From contig NZ_JAAWWS010000146.1 in assembly GCF_012272825.1 (NCBI RefSeq), positions 85,493 to 149,492 on the forward strand: 64,000 nucleotides of DNA, written 5' to 3'. Below, in pieces: positions 15,850 through 24,269 of the stretch (positions within the stretch are counted from its first letter, which is position 1; each line of letters opens with the position of its first letter). A model generated the notes under the pieces. It was given only the letters and a program-made list of their open reading frames with translations, searched no databases and was not told the origin of the DNA. Origin of the DNA: Wenzhouxiangella sp. XN79A (lineage in GTDB: Bacteria; Pseudomonadota; Gammaproteobacteria; Xanthomonadales; Wenzhouxiangellaceae). The translations under genes and the position numbers were made by a program.

Positions 15850-15869
15850 CCTTCCGACGCGCCGGAAGG
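15850..15869. terminator. Stem-loop between convergent genes
   Basis: CCTTCCG and CGGAAGG form a 7-bp stem around a 6-base loop, in the 252-bp gap between the EF-hand gene and the convergent serine hydrolase gene. No T-run follows on either strand, so terminator function is only suggested by position. Nothing else is recognised in the gap. Confidence 0.35.
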
Positions 15870-15974
15870 AATCGGATGACTTCGCCGTGAGCGCAAGCGA
15901 ACGTCCCGCATCGCGATGGCCCGTCGTCGCCCCGCCAACGAGGGCGGACCGACCCGGATCGCCGGACCGCCGCT

Positions 15975-17912
15975 TCAGATGTACGGCGCGCCGTAGAAGT
16001 TCCAGCGCCACAGGATCCACGCCATTGCCGCCAGCGCCAGCGCGAAGGCGCTGTAGTGCAGCCGGCGGAAGACGCCCCAGTTCGAGCCCCGCCATGCCGG
16101 CCACAGACCGAACAGCGCCAGCGCCGCGGCCGCGGCAAGCCCGTAGCCGGCGAACGCGAAGGCCTGGACCGATCCGGGCGGATAGGTCGTGAAGTCGGCC
16201 GCATCGAGCGACGACAGCGCAATGAGCGCCACGATGCCGAAGGCAATGTAGAGCAGCACCATGCAGGCCGCCACGAACGCGGCCAGCGCAGCGCGGCGGC
16301 CCGCGGCGCTGCGCTCGGGCACCTGCCGGAAGCGGCGCCAGAAGCCCAGCAGCGTGGTCAGGGTCAGCAGAATCGCGGCCCCCGCGATCACGCCCACGGT
16401 GGCCGGCGACTCGACGCCGGCCACGCGCTCGTGGCTGTGCACGCCCGAGTGGTCCTGGAGCGCGACGACGGCACCGTCGGCGTCGCGCACGAACCGGATG
16501 CGCGCGCCGCGCGCGTTCTCGAACAGGTCCGGCGCGCCCTCGACCGGCGCGTACCGGTAGGCCGTCTCGCCGTCGTGGACCAGCAGTTCGCCGTCGTCGG
16601 TTGCCTCGACCGACATCGACACCGACATCGCGAAGGCACGCATCATTGTGGTGAACGAGCGGCGGTTGTTGATGTAGGCGCCGGCGTAGTCGGACAGGCC
16701 CTCGGCCGGGCGCAGCGCGCCGCTCACCGGCGCGACGCCGGCCAGCTCGGCGGCCCGCTCGATGAGCCGATCGGTGATGGCCCCGACCGCCGCATAGCCG
16801 CCCTGGCCCGAGTTCTGGGAGACGAACACGCCGATGCCCAGATCGGGCGCCAGCATCATGTTCGAGTTGAACATGCCGGTCGAACCGCCGTGGCCGACCA
16901 CGCGGATGCCGCGCAGGGTCCGGGACTGGAACCCGTGTGACACGCCGGAGGCCGCTTCGGGGCCGTCGAAGGCGCGCTGCCACAGCACGGCGTGGGTTTC
17001 CGGCGAAAGCAGCCGCACACCTTCGAGCTCGCCGCGATTCAGGTGGAAGCGCATCCAGCGCGCCATGTCCGCGGCGGTCGAAGCGATCGCGCCGGCCGGC
17101 GCGAACGGCCCGATCTGCATCGGCTCGCCGGCCAGGTGACGTCCGTCGCTGTATTCGTGACCGGTCGCCATCTGCTCGGCCAGCGGCGCCTCGAGCCGGG
17201 CCGGTGCGACGATGGTGGTGTTGGCCATGCCCAGCGGCGCCAGCAGGTCCTCGGCGAGCAGATCGGCGAACGCCTTGCCCGCGACCTGCTCGACGATGTG
17301 CGCCGCCAGCGCGGAGCCCCAGTTCGAATACGAGGTCCGCGCACCCGGCGGATGGACCCGGGCCGGCCGGGTCTCGGCCAGCGCCCGGGCCAGCGATCGG
17401 GGGTCGTCGTCGGCGAAGGTGAAGACCTTGATCGAGTCCTCGAACCCGGCGGTATGGGTCATCAGGTGGCGCATCGTGACCGGTGCGTCGAAGGCCGCTT
17501 CGATCTCGAAGGCGTCGAGGTAGTCGTTGACGTCGGCGTCCAGGTCCAGCCGACCGGCCTCGACCTGCATCATGGCCGCGGTCCAGATGAAGGTCTTGGA
17601 AATCGACCCGATCCGGAACAGCGTGGTCTGCGGATCGACCGGGGCGCCGGATTCGGCGTCGGCGTAGCCGTAGCCGCGCAGCACGCGGACCGCGTCGGGC
17701 GCGGTCACGGCCAGCGTGAGCCCCGGCAGGTTCTTGTCGTAGCGGTAGGCGGCGACCAGCCCGTCGGCGAACCCGAGCAAGGGGTCGGCCGGGGCCTGCG
17801 CTGTCGGGCCGGGCGAAACGGGCTCGGCGGCGGGCGACGGTTCCCGGGCCGGCGCGGCCGCGACCAGGGCAAGCAACATGGGCAATGCGATCCAGCGAAT
17901 CAGCAGGGTCAT
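15975..17912 (-). CDS. Serine hydrolase (class C beta-lactamase family) with membrane C-terminus
   Basis: 645 residues. A signal-like N-terminus precedes a penicillin-binding/beta-lactamase class C fold with its three motifs: SISK (S-x-x-K, in FRIGSISKTFIWTA), YSN (in RTSYSNWGSALAAHI) and HGG (in VVGHGGSTGMF). Residues ~480-645 add four hydrophobic helices, giving a membrane-tethered C-terminus with the catalytic domain outside the cytoplasm. Related proteins are esterases, D-amino-acid peptidases or transpeptidase relatives; substrate cannot be told from sequence. The ATG at 17912 has GGAG 8 bases upstream. It lies 64 bp downstream of the rraA pair on the same strand. Confidence 0.9.
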   Translation of the reverse strand: MTLLIRWIALPMLLALVAAAPAREPSPAAEPVSPGPTAQAPADPLLGFADGLVAAYRYDKNLPGLTLAVTAPDAVRVLRGYGYADAESGAPVDPQTTLFRIGSISKTFIWTAAMMQVEAGRLDLDADVNDYLDAFEIEAAFDAPVTMRHLMTHTAGFEDSIKVFTFADDDPRSLARALAETRPARVHPPGARTSYSNWGSALAAHIVEQVAGKAFADLLAEDLLAPLGMANTTIVAPARLEAPLAEQMATGHEYSDGRHLAGEPMQIGPFAPAGAIASTAADMARWMRFHLNRGELEGVRLLSPETHAVLWQRAFDGPEAASGVSHGFQSRTLRGIRVVGHGGSTGMFNSNMMLAPDLGIGVFVSQNSGQGGYAAVGAITDRLIERAAELAGVAPVSGALRPAEGLSDYAGAYINNRRSFTTMMRAFAMSVSMSVEATDDGELLVHDGETAYRYAPVEGAPDLFENARGARIRFVRDADGAVVALQDHSGVHSHERVAGVESPATVGVIAGAAILLTLTTLLGFWRRFRQVPERSAAGRRAALAAFVAACMVLLYIAFGIVALIALSSLDAADFTTYPPGSVQAFAFAGYGLAAAAALALFGLWPAWRGSNWGVFRRLHYSAFALALAAMAWILWRWNFYGAPYI

Positions 17913-17976
17913 GCGGCAATCTCCGAACAAGGTGGGGTCACCGAATCGGCCGGACGCGGCGCGGTCGGGACCATGA

Positions 17977-18273
17977 TCAGGCCTCGCTCGACACGGCGGC
18001 CTCGCGCCGTCGCCTGCAAAGCCGAACGATGAACAGGGGAATCGAGACCGCCGCGGCAGCCCAGGCCGCGTAGCGAACCGGGACGTGCAGCGGCGTGCTG
18101 CCGACCTGCAGCTCCGGCGCGAACAGGCGCAGGCCGAAGGTCGCGGTGAGCAGCGCGAAGGTGGTGATCGGGGCCAGGTAGTAGATCTCGCGGCGTTTCA
18201 GTCCGACCACGAGCATCGGAACGAGGTGCGCGGCAAACAGCACGAACATCACCGGGTCGTACCAGGCGCTCAT
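17977..18273 (-). CDS. Small three-helix membrane protein
   Basis: 98 residues with about three hydrophobic segments (VMFVLFAAHLVPMLVV, YYLAPITTFALLTATF, AAWAAAAVSIPLFIV) and a basic C-terminus. Its ATG overlaps the stop of the rraA-like gene by four bases (ATGA), so the two are translationally coupled. I do not recognise a family; the overlap is the main support for it being real. Confidence 0.72.
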   Translation of the reverse strand: MSAWYDPVMFVLFAAHLVPMLVVGLKRREIYYLAPITTFALLTATFGLRLFAPELQVGSTPLHVPVRYAAWAAAAVSIPLFIVRLCRRRREAAVSSEA

Positions 18274-18758
18274 CCGGCGTCCAGGTCGCGATCGGCGACG
18301 ATCACACCGTTGGCGTCGGCGTAGGCGAAGTCGCCGGGCCGGATGACCACCCCGCCGATGGTCAGCGGCACGTTCAGCTGCCCTTCGTCACGGCGAACGC
18401 TCTTGATCGGCACGCAGCCCAGCGCGCAGACGCCGAAGTCGATGCCGGCCAGCACCTCGACGTCGCGGCAGGCACCGTGGATGACGACGCCGGCCCAGCC
18501 GTTCTCGGCCGCCCTGGCCGCGATCATGTCGCCGATCAGGGCGTGACGCAGCGAGCCGCCGCCATCGACGACCAGCACCTTGCCGTGCCCGGGCTCGGCC
18601 AACCGTTGCTTGATCCGCGAGTTGTCCTCGAAGCACTTGACGGTCTCGACTTCGCCGCCGAACGCGCCGCGGCCGCCGAACATGCGCCAGTGCAGGCCGG
18701 TGATGACGGAGACGTGGTCGGGATGGGCATCGCAGAGATCGGGCGTGGCGGTGGGCAT
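18270..18758 (-). CDS. rraA: RraA family protein (RNase E regulator/aldolase fold)
   Basis: 162 residues, normal length. The fold is recognised from DHVSVITGLHWRMFGGRGAF, GKVLVVDGGGSLRHALIGD, GWAGVVIHGACRDVEVL and PGDFAYADANGVIVAD. In gammaproteobacteria RraA binds RNase E and lowers its activity on selected mRNAs. Some relatives instead have 4-hydroxy-4-methyl-2-oxoglutarate aldolase activity, using the conserved G-x-x-R-D pattern also present here, so the physiological role is not settled by sequence. AGGAG lies 10 bases before the start. It is followed by a coupled small membrane protein gene. Confidence 0.9.
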   Translation of the reverse strand: MPTATPDLCDAHPDHVSVITGLHWRMFGGRGAFGGEVETVKCFEDNSRIKQRLAEPGHGKVLVVDGGGSLRHALIGDMIAARAAENGWAGVVIHGACRDVEVLAGIDFGVCALGCVPIKSVRRDEGQLNVPLTIGGVVIRPGDFAYADANGVIVADRDLDAG

Positions 18759-18813
18759 CGGTACAGTTCTCCTCGCAGGTGGTCGGGGCCGTGCTGCGAG
18801 GATACCGGCTCGC

Positions 18814-19791
18814 TCAGCGGTGGCGCCAGCGATCGCCGTTGCCGAGCAGGTCGCGCGCGGCCGGCCCGTTGAGCCAGCGGCGGGCGTCGGCGTCGTGGTT
18901 CAGCGTGGCCTTCCAGTACGCCGTGGTCAGCTCGCGGACGATGTGGTCGCGGTCGCCGGCGTTGCGACCGGGGTCGCGGCGGGGCTCGCGATGATAGGCC
19001 GTCAGCGGCGCCAGCGCATCGCGGAACACCAGTTCGTAGGAACCCGGCACGCGCAGCCCCTGCCAGACGGCCTCCGGTGCCGGGGCCCCGCCGCCCGGCC
19101 GGCCGCGCGGCTCCGGCGCGACCGGCACCCGCACGCTGCCGCGCCAGCCCCAGATCAGCATCCACGGGGTGCGCACGGCGCTGTAGGCCGACGGCGGCGC
19201 GATGGCGCCCGGGCCGACGGGGTCGAGCATCAGCGCGGCCCGGATGCGTCGGTCGGCGAGCACCGGCGGACCGCCGACGGGCCGGCGACCGGTCATGACT
19301 TCGGCGGTGTAGGCGCCCCAGAAGGCGCCGGCGACGCCGGTCCGGTCGAGATCGACCGCGCCGGCCAGCGGGTGAGCGGCCTCGCGGTTCCAGCCGGCCA
19401 GCGCGTCGAGCACGCCGCGGACGTCGCCGGCCCGATCGTCGATGCGGGCCTCGCGGGCCAGCGCGGGCCGCTCGCGACCGCGCGGCGGGCTCGGCCGTCC
19501 CGTCCAATCGACCGAGGCGCCGCCGGGGTGGGCCACGAACACGCCGAGCACCCGGTGCTGCGCCCAGTGACGGCCCAGGTCGGCGTTGGCGTGGCAGCTG
19601 GCGCCGAGGTCCTGGCTGAAGACCACGACCGGAAACGGTCCCGGCCCGTCCGGTCGATACACGCAGAGCTCGACGCTGCGGCCGGGCGCGGCCGACGACG
19701 CGGTCAGTTCGATGACGCCGGAGGCGGCGTCGGCAACCGGCACGGCCGAGGCGAGCACCAGGGTGACGAAAAGCAGGACCGTGCGGATCAT
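18814..19791 (-). CDS. Secreted alpha/beta-hydrolase-like protein without the Ser nucleophile
   Basis: About 325 residues with a signal peptide (RTVLLFVTLVLASAVPVADA). The ATG at 19791 is preferred over a GTG three codons earlier. The order of strands fits the predicted dienelactone hydrolase group: VELCVYRPDGPGPFPVVVFS, a WTGRP loop, then a nucleophile-elbow region. The elbow reads GVAGAFWGAYTA where active members have G-H-S-x-G; the Ser position is Phe (codon TTC on the coding strand). This predicts loss of normal hydrolase chemistry. Later parts (LMLDPVGPGA, SYELVFRDALAPLTAYH) keep the fold. Role unknown; substrate binding without catalysis is possible. Confidence 0.78.
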   Translation of the reverse strand: MIRTVLLFVTLVLASAVPVADAASGVIELTASSAAPGRSVELCVYRPDGPGPFPVVVFSQDLGASCHANADLGRHWAQHRVLGVFVAHPGGASVDWTGRPSPPRGRERPALAREARIDDRAGDVRGVLDALAGWNREAAHPLAGAVDLDRTGVAGAFWGAYTAEVMTGRRPVGGPPVLADRRIRAALMLDPVGPGAIAPPSAYSAVRTPWMLIWGWRGSVRVPVAPEPRGRPGGGAPAPEAVWQGLRVPGSYELVFRDALAPLTAYHREPRRDPGRNAGDRDHIVRELTTAYWKATLNHDADARRWLNGPAARDLLGNGDRWRHR

Positions 19792-19880
19792 CGGCAGCAC
19801 TCGCTCATGAATCGGGGGTTCGACTCTTCAAACGTGATCCGGCGGCGTGTCGCGCCACCGCGTCCGGCCCGGCCGCGAGC

Positions 19881-20918
19881 CTACCTGACCGCCACCACGG
19901 CCACCGCGATCATCAGGACCGATGCGCCGAGCAGGCCCAGCACGATGACCCAGGCCATCGGCCGGCCGAAATTCAAGGTGTACCCCACCCCGAAGCGCTT
20001 TTCCAGCCACAGCGCCGGATCGTCCGGGTTGAAATAGACCATGCCGAGCTTCCAGGCGGCATCGGGCGAGCGGTCACCCTCGTCGGGGTGGCCGGGCCGG
20101 TCGAAGCGTCCGCGCCACCGCATGACCAGCGGCACGGCCAGCAGGCCGAGGATCAGCAGGATCTGGACCGTCGCGCCCGGCCCACCGGTGATCCACCGCT
20201 CGCCGTAGAGCACGCCGAGGCTGATCCAGCCGCCGAGCAGGCCGCAGCAGACCATCATCCACAACAGCATCCGGTTGATCGCCCGGACCCGCGAGCGATG
20301 CCCCGGCAGCCGGCGGATCAGCAGCGCCATCGGCATGACCAGGTGCATCAGCACCAGGGTACCGAGCATCGACAGCGGTGCGCCGTAGGTCGCAGCAAAC
20401 CCGATCGGCGCGCCGTCGGGCGCCGGGATCGGACCGCGGGCGGCCAGCCAGGCGATCGCGCCGAGTACCGGCAGGTACGGTAGCAGGTGCAGCCCGAGCG
20501 GGCGCGGCACGACATCCACAAGACGGTCCGGCGGCAGGAGCTCGATGGCGCGTCGCGCCTGGTCGGAGCGACGGAAGGCCAGCGCCCGGCCACGGCAGTG
20601 CAGAAACGTGCCGAGTGCCCCGAACGTGATGATCAGCACCGCCACGGTGTGGGCGACGGTCATCGCCGGCTCCGGTGCCAGCCCGCCGGTGATCGGCGTG
20701 ACGATGATCGACACCGCGGCCAGCGCGATCAGGGTCGCTGCGATGACGCCGGCCAGGTAGCGGCGACGGATCGCTTGCCCGAGGTCGGACTCGGCGAAGC
20801 CGGCCGGCACGGTGACGGCGAAGAAGGTGCTGCCGCGCGAAAGCCCGGGCATGGCAAGCATCAGGCCGCCGATCGCAAGAGGCACCAGGTAGGCAGAACC
20901 GAACATCCATAGCGTCAT
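19881..20918 (-). CDS. DUF5808-type multi-spanning membrane protein
   Basis: 345 residues with about eight hydrophobic segments. The segment near the C-terminus, AWKLGMVYFNPDDPALWLEK followed by RFGVGYTLNFGRPMAW, is the signature of DUF5808, often carried by DUF1648-like membrane proteins encoded next to GntR regulators in Gram-positive bacteria. Its start overlaps the GntR gene stop by four bases (ATGA) and AGGAG precedes it, so both share the promoter at 21344-21372. A role in envelope stress or antibiotic sensing is suggested by analogy only. Confidence 0.82.
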   Translation of the reverse strand: MTLWMFGSAYLVPLAIGGLMLAMPGLSRGSTFFAVTVPAGFAESDLGQAIRRRYLAGVIAATLIALAAVSIIVTPITGGLAPEPAMTVAHTVAVLIITFGALGTFLHCRGRALAFRRSDQARRAIELLPPDRLVDVVPRPLGLHLLPYLPVLGAIAWLAARGPIPAPDGAPIGFAATYGAPLSMLGTLVLMHLVMPMALLIRRLPGHRSRVRAINRMLLWMMVCCGLLGGWISLGVLYGERWITGGPGATVQILLILGLLAVPLVMRWRGRFDRPGHPDEGDRSPDAAWKLGMVYFNPDDPALWLEKRFGVGYTLNFGRPMAWVIVLGLLGASVLMIAVAVVAVR

Positions 20919-21337
20919 GACGCGTCTCCTTCGGGGTCGAGAACTCGACGGGTTCGTTGATCCAGCGCGGCGCGCGCGAGTCCGCGGGCCTCGTAGTCGG
21001 CCCGCAGGTCGCGCAGCGCGCTTTCGTACTCGTCACCGAGCCGGGCCTGCTCGGCGTTCGACAATCGCGGCCTGCGGCGATCCAGCACCACGCTGCCGGC
21101 CCGCCGCTTCAAGGCCAGCCAGCCCTCGGCCTCGAGTTCACGATAGGCCTGGGCGACGGTATTGAAGTGCACGCCCAGGTCGCGGGCCAGCGCCCGCGAG
21201 GACGGCAGCAGATCGCCCGGCGCCAGCGCGCCGTCGAGCAGGCAGCGGCGCAGCCCGCGGGTGATCTGGTGCACCACCGGCACGTCCGACTGGAGGTCGA
21301 TTTCGAGCCGGGGCGCGGCTTTTTGTACATCGCTCAT
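20915..21337 (-). CDS. GntR-family (YtrA-type) repressor
   Basis: 140 residues: an N-terminal winged helix (VHQITRGLRRCLLDGALAPG, LPSSRALARDLGVHFNTVAQ, AYRELEAEGWLALKRRAGSV) and a short helical C-terminus of ~50 residues (LRDLRADYEARGLARAAL), typical of the YtrA subfamily. The start at 21337 is set by the promoter: -10 TACAGT ends 6 bases before the ATG, so the transcript is probably leaderless. A palindrome of the expected kind overlaps the start codon and a second lies before the -35, suggesting autorepression. It is the first gene of an operon with the DUF5808 membrane protein. Confidence 0.9.
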   Translation of the reverse strand: MSDVQKAAPRLEIDLQSDVPVVHQITRGLRRCLLDGALAPGDLLPSSRALARDLGVHFNTVAQAYRELEAEGWLALKRRAGSVVLDRRRPRLSNAEQARLGDEYESALRDLRADYEARGLARAALDQRTRRVLDPEGDAS

Positions 21338-21391
21338 GTACAAACTGTATCGAATCTGCCGCGCCGAGTCAATGTATGGGCTCGCCATACA
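21323..21391 (-). promoter_or_regulatory. GntR operon promoter with two flanking operators
   Basis: On the minus strand: -35 TTGACT (21372-21367), 17-bp spacer, -10 TACAGT (21349-21344). Six bases later comes the ATG at 21337. A perfect inverted repeat TTGTACAT-N5-ATGTACAA (21323-21343) covers the start codon and predicted transcription start. A second inverted repeat, TGTATGG-N5-CCATACA (21373-21391), abuts the -35. Both have a 5-base centre and TGTA/TACA ends, and their centres lie 49 bp apart. This layout fits repression by the encoded GntR protein. Confidence 0.78.
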
Positions 21392-21490
21392 AAACGCACC
21401 GAAACCCGGGCGCGGCAATCACCCCGGGCGGCGAAACATGGCATCCTGCACGGGACTTCGGCCCCGTTGGCTGCCAGAAGGCCCGTTCGC

Positions 21491-24217
21491 ATGCCTCGAC
21501 GTTCATCGCGAAGCCTGACCGACCGGCTGTCGCACTCCTCGCCGGTGATCCTGGTGCTGATTGCGCTGGCGGGGCTGGCGGTGACCGCCTGGGCCACGTC
21601 CGGGGTGCTCGAAAGCGAGCACCAGCGCAAGCTCGGCGAGCTGTCCGAGCGCATCGAGCAGGTCTCGGGCACGGTCCGCGGCCACTACGCCAAGTACGAG
21701 ACGCTGCTGCACGCCGGCCGCGCGCTGTTCGCCGGCTCCGACTTCGTCTCCGAAACCGACTGGGCGCTGTTCACCGGCGACGTGATGGCCGGCCAGAAGA
21801 TGCCGGGCCTGGTCGGCCTGAGCTGGGTGGCGTTCATCGACGACCCGGTCGGAATGCAACGGCTGTCGAACGAGAAACTCCGCGCCGGCCGCCCTCCGCT
21901 GGTGATCCGGCCGCCCGGCGATCGACCGTTCTACTGCCTGATCGTCTACAACGAGCCGAGCGCCGAGAACGCGACGTCGATCGGCCGCGACGTCTGCACG
22001 GTGGACGCGCTGCAGGATCCGCTTCGGCTGACCCGCGAGCAGCCCTCGGTGTTCCTGTCCGAGCCGCTGAGACTGGTCCGACCGGACGGCGGGTTCGACC
22101 CCGGAGTGGTGATGCTGATCCGGGTCGAGGGCGATTCGAACCGTCACACCGGCTGGATCGGCGCCTCGCTGAGGCTTTCCGAACTGTTCGGCAGCCCCGA
22201 TCCGACCCGGGACGGCGGCGGCTTCGAAGTGCTCGACATCACCGGCGGCGAACGCTTCGCCGAATCGGTCTACGGCGAGTTGCCGGACGACGACTCGCTG
22301 CTCGGTCGCGTGCTGCAGGTCGAGCGAACGCTCGAGGCCGGCGGACGGACCTTCCGGATGACCCTGGCCGAGACCGGTCGGGCGACCTGGGCGGCCGGCA
22401 TGGTGCTGCTGGCCGGCCTGGTGTCCACCGCGCTGCTGGTCGCCTACCTGCTGACCCTGTTCCGGACCCGCGAGCAGGCGCGCGCTCTGGCGGCGCGAAC
22501 CAGCGGCCAACTGGAGGAGAACGAACGCCTGCTGGCCTCGATTACCGACAACATCTTCGAGGGCATCTATCGCGGCCAGCCCGACGCGGGCCTGGTCTAC
22601 GCCAACGAATCGCTGGCCCGGATGTTCGGCTACGACGGGCCGGAGGCCATGCTCGAAAACGCCGGGCCGATCCTCTACGCGCGGCCGGAACAGCGCGATG
22701 AACTGCTCGAACGGCTGCAGCGCGACGGCTTCTACCGCGACGTCGAAGTCGAGTTCATCCGTGCCGACGGCAGTCGTTTCGTGGGCGTCAACAATGCCGT
22801 CGCCCATTTCGACGGCGACTGGAACGTGGAGTACTTCGACGGCGCGATCTACGACATCACCGAACGCAAGGAGGCCGAGGCGCAGGTCCACCGACTGGCC
22901 CACTACGACATCCTGACCGGACTGCCGAACCGCGCCATGCTCGATCGACGACTGCGCCAGGCGATCCACCATGCAGAGTCGGTCGGCCAGTCGATGGCGC
23001 TGCTGTTCATGGACCTCGATCACTTCAAGACCATCAACGACTCGCTCGGCCACAGTCTCGGCGACGAGCTGCTGGTCCAGGTGGCCAAGCGCCTCGGCAG
23101 CGGCCTGCGCAGCGAGGATTCGGTCAGCCGGCTGGGCGGCGACGAATTCCTGATCCTGCTGGCCGACGTCGATGCCGAGGGCGCCGCGCGCGGTGCCACG
23201 CGCATCCTGGACCTGTTCACCGATCCGTTCGTGCTGGAAGGCCACGAGCTGCGCGTCAGCCCGAGCATCGGCATCTCGATGTTCCCCGACGACGCGGTCG
23301 ATGCCGAAGTGCTGATCCGCAACGCCGACGCGGCAATGTACGCGGCCAAGGAACGCGGCCGCGCCAACTACCAGTTCTTCGTGCCGGAAATGAACGCCCG
23401 GGCGCGCGAGCGGCTGACGCTGGAAAGCGATCTTCGCCAGGCGCTGCGTACCGGCCGGCTGTCGCTCCACTACCAGCCGGTGGTGCGGATCGCCGATCGC
23501 GAAGTCATCGGCGCCGAGGCGCTGCTGCGCTGGTCGCACCCGGAACTCGGCGACATCCCGCCGGCGCGCTTCATCCCGATCGCCGAACAGAGCGGCCTGA
23601 TCGTCGAGATCGGCGACTGGGTGATCGGCGAGGCCTGCCGGCAGCTGGCCGAATGGATGCGCGCCGGCCTGCCGCCGCTGCCGGTGGCGGTCAACGTTTC
23701 GGCGCTGCAGTTCTGGCGCGGCGGCCTGGTCGACCAGGTCCGCAACGCGCTCGACGCCCACTCGCTGGATGCCGAACTGCTGGAGCTGGAGTTGACCGAA
23801 AGCGTGATCATGCGCGATGCCGAAATCGCCAGCCGGGTCATCTCGCTGCTCAACGGGCTGGGCGTGCGACTGTCGATCGACGACTTCGGGACCGGCTATT
23901 CCAGCCTGTCGTACCTGAAGAAGTTCTCGATCAGCAAGCTCAAGATCGACCAGTCCTTCGTACAGGACCTCGGCCACGACCCCGACGACGCGGCGATCGT
24001 CTCGGCGATCATCAGCATGGCCGAGGACCTGGGGCTGGAGGTGGTCGCCGAAGGCGTGGAAACCGACGACCAGCGGCGCCTGCTGCAGGCCCGCGGATGC
24101 GCGCTCGCGCAGGGCTTTCTGTTCGACCGGCCGATGACCGCCGAAGCGTTCCTGGAACGGTTCCGGGAGTCACGCCGCATCGAGCCGCCGTCGAGCGACG
24201 ACAGCGACCGGGACTGA
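21491..24217 (+). CDS. CHASE-PAS-GGDEF-EAL c-di-GMP turnover protein
   Basis: 908 residues from the ATG at 21491. Two membrane helices (19-36 and ~300-322) bracket a periplasmic CHASE domain (~75-235, including GLVGLSWVAFIDDPVGMQRL). A PAS domain follows (~345-460). The GGDEF domain (~475-635) has an intact GGDEF (549-553) and an RSED inhibitory site before it. The EAL domain (~650-890) has EAL (676-678), DDFGTG (797-802) and EGVET (854-858), so both synthetase and phosphodiesterase motifs look intact. A periplasmic small-molecule signal may control c-di-GMP. It is divergent from the GntR gene across ~150 bp and converges on phzF. Confidence 0.93.
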   Translation: MPRRSSRSLTDRLSHSSPVILVLIALAGLAVTAWATSGVLESEHQRKLGELSERIEQVSGTVRGHYAKYETLLHAGRALFAGSDFVSETDWALFTGDVMAGQKMPGLVGLSWVAFIDDPVGMQRLSNEKLRAGRPPLVIRPPGDRPFYCLIVYNEPSAENATSIGRDVCTVDALQDPLRLTREQPSVFLSEPLRLVRPDGGFDPGVVMLIRVEGDSNRHTGWIGASLRLSELFGSPDPTRDGGGFEVLDITGGERFAESVYGELPDDDSLLGRVLQVERTLEAGGRTFRMTLAETGRATWAAGMVLLAGLVSTALLVAYLLTLFRTREQARALAARTSGQLEENERLLASITDNIFEGIYRGQPDAGLVYANESLARMFGYDGPEAMLENAGPILYARPEQRDELLERLQRDGFYRDVEVEFIRADGSRFVGVNNAVAHFDGDWNVEYFDGAIYDITERKEAEAQVHRLAHYDILTGLPNRAMLDRRLRQAIHHAESVGQSMALLFMDLDHFKTINDSLGHSLGDELLVQVAKRLGSGLRSEDSVSRLGGDEFLILLADVDAEGAARGATRILDLFTDPFVLEGHELRVSPSIGISMFPDDAVDAEVLIRNADAAMYAAKERGRANYQFFVPEMNARARERLTLESDLRQALRTGRLSLHYQPVVRIADREVIGAEALLRWSHPELGDIPPARFIPIAEQSGLIVEIGDWVIGEACRQLAEWMRAGLPPLPVAVNVSALQFWRGGLVDQVRNALDAHSLDAELLELELTESVIMRDAEIASRVISLLNGLGVRLSIDDFGTGYSSLSYLKKFSISKLKIDQSFVQDLGHDPDDAAIVSAIISMAEDLGLEVVAEGVETDDQRRLLQARGCALAQGFLFDRPMTAEAFLERFRESRRIEPPSSDDSDRD

Positions 24218-24240
24218 GCGCCCGGGCCGTCCGGCTCGCT

Positions 24241-24255
24241 CCCGCGGTTCGCGGG
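24241..24255. terminator. Short GC stem-loop between convergent genes
   Basis: CCCGCG-GTT-CGCGGG forms a 6-bp perfect stem between the convergent ends of the GGDEF-EAL gene (24217) and the PhzF-family gene (24270). There is no T-run. Position suggests a bidirectional terminator or 3' end stabiliser. Confidence 0.45.
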
Positions 24256-24269
24256 TCGCCGGCGGCCGC

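Noticed and set aside
18814..19791. Active secreted esterase call
   Set aside because: The fold fits, but the nucleophile position is Phe, so an enzyme activity should not be assigned.
21503..23977. An 824-codon minus-strand open frame
   Set aside because: It is fully antisense to the CHASE-PAS-GGDEF-EAL gene, whose domains are intact on the + strand.
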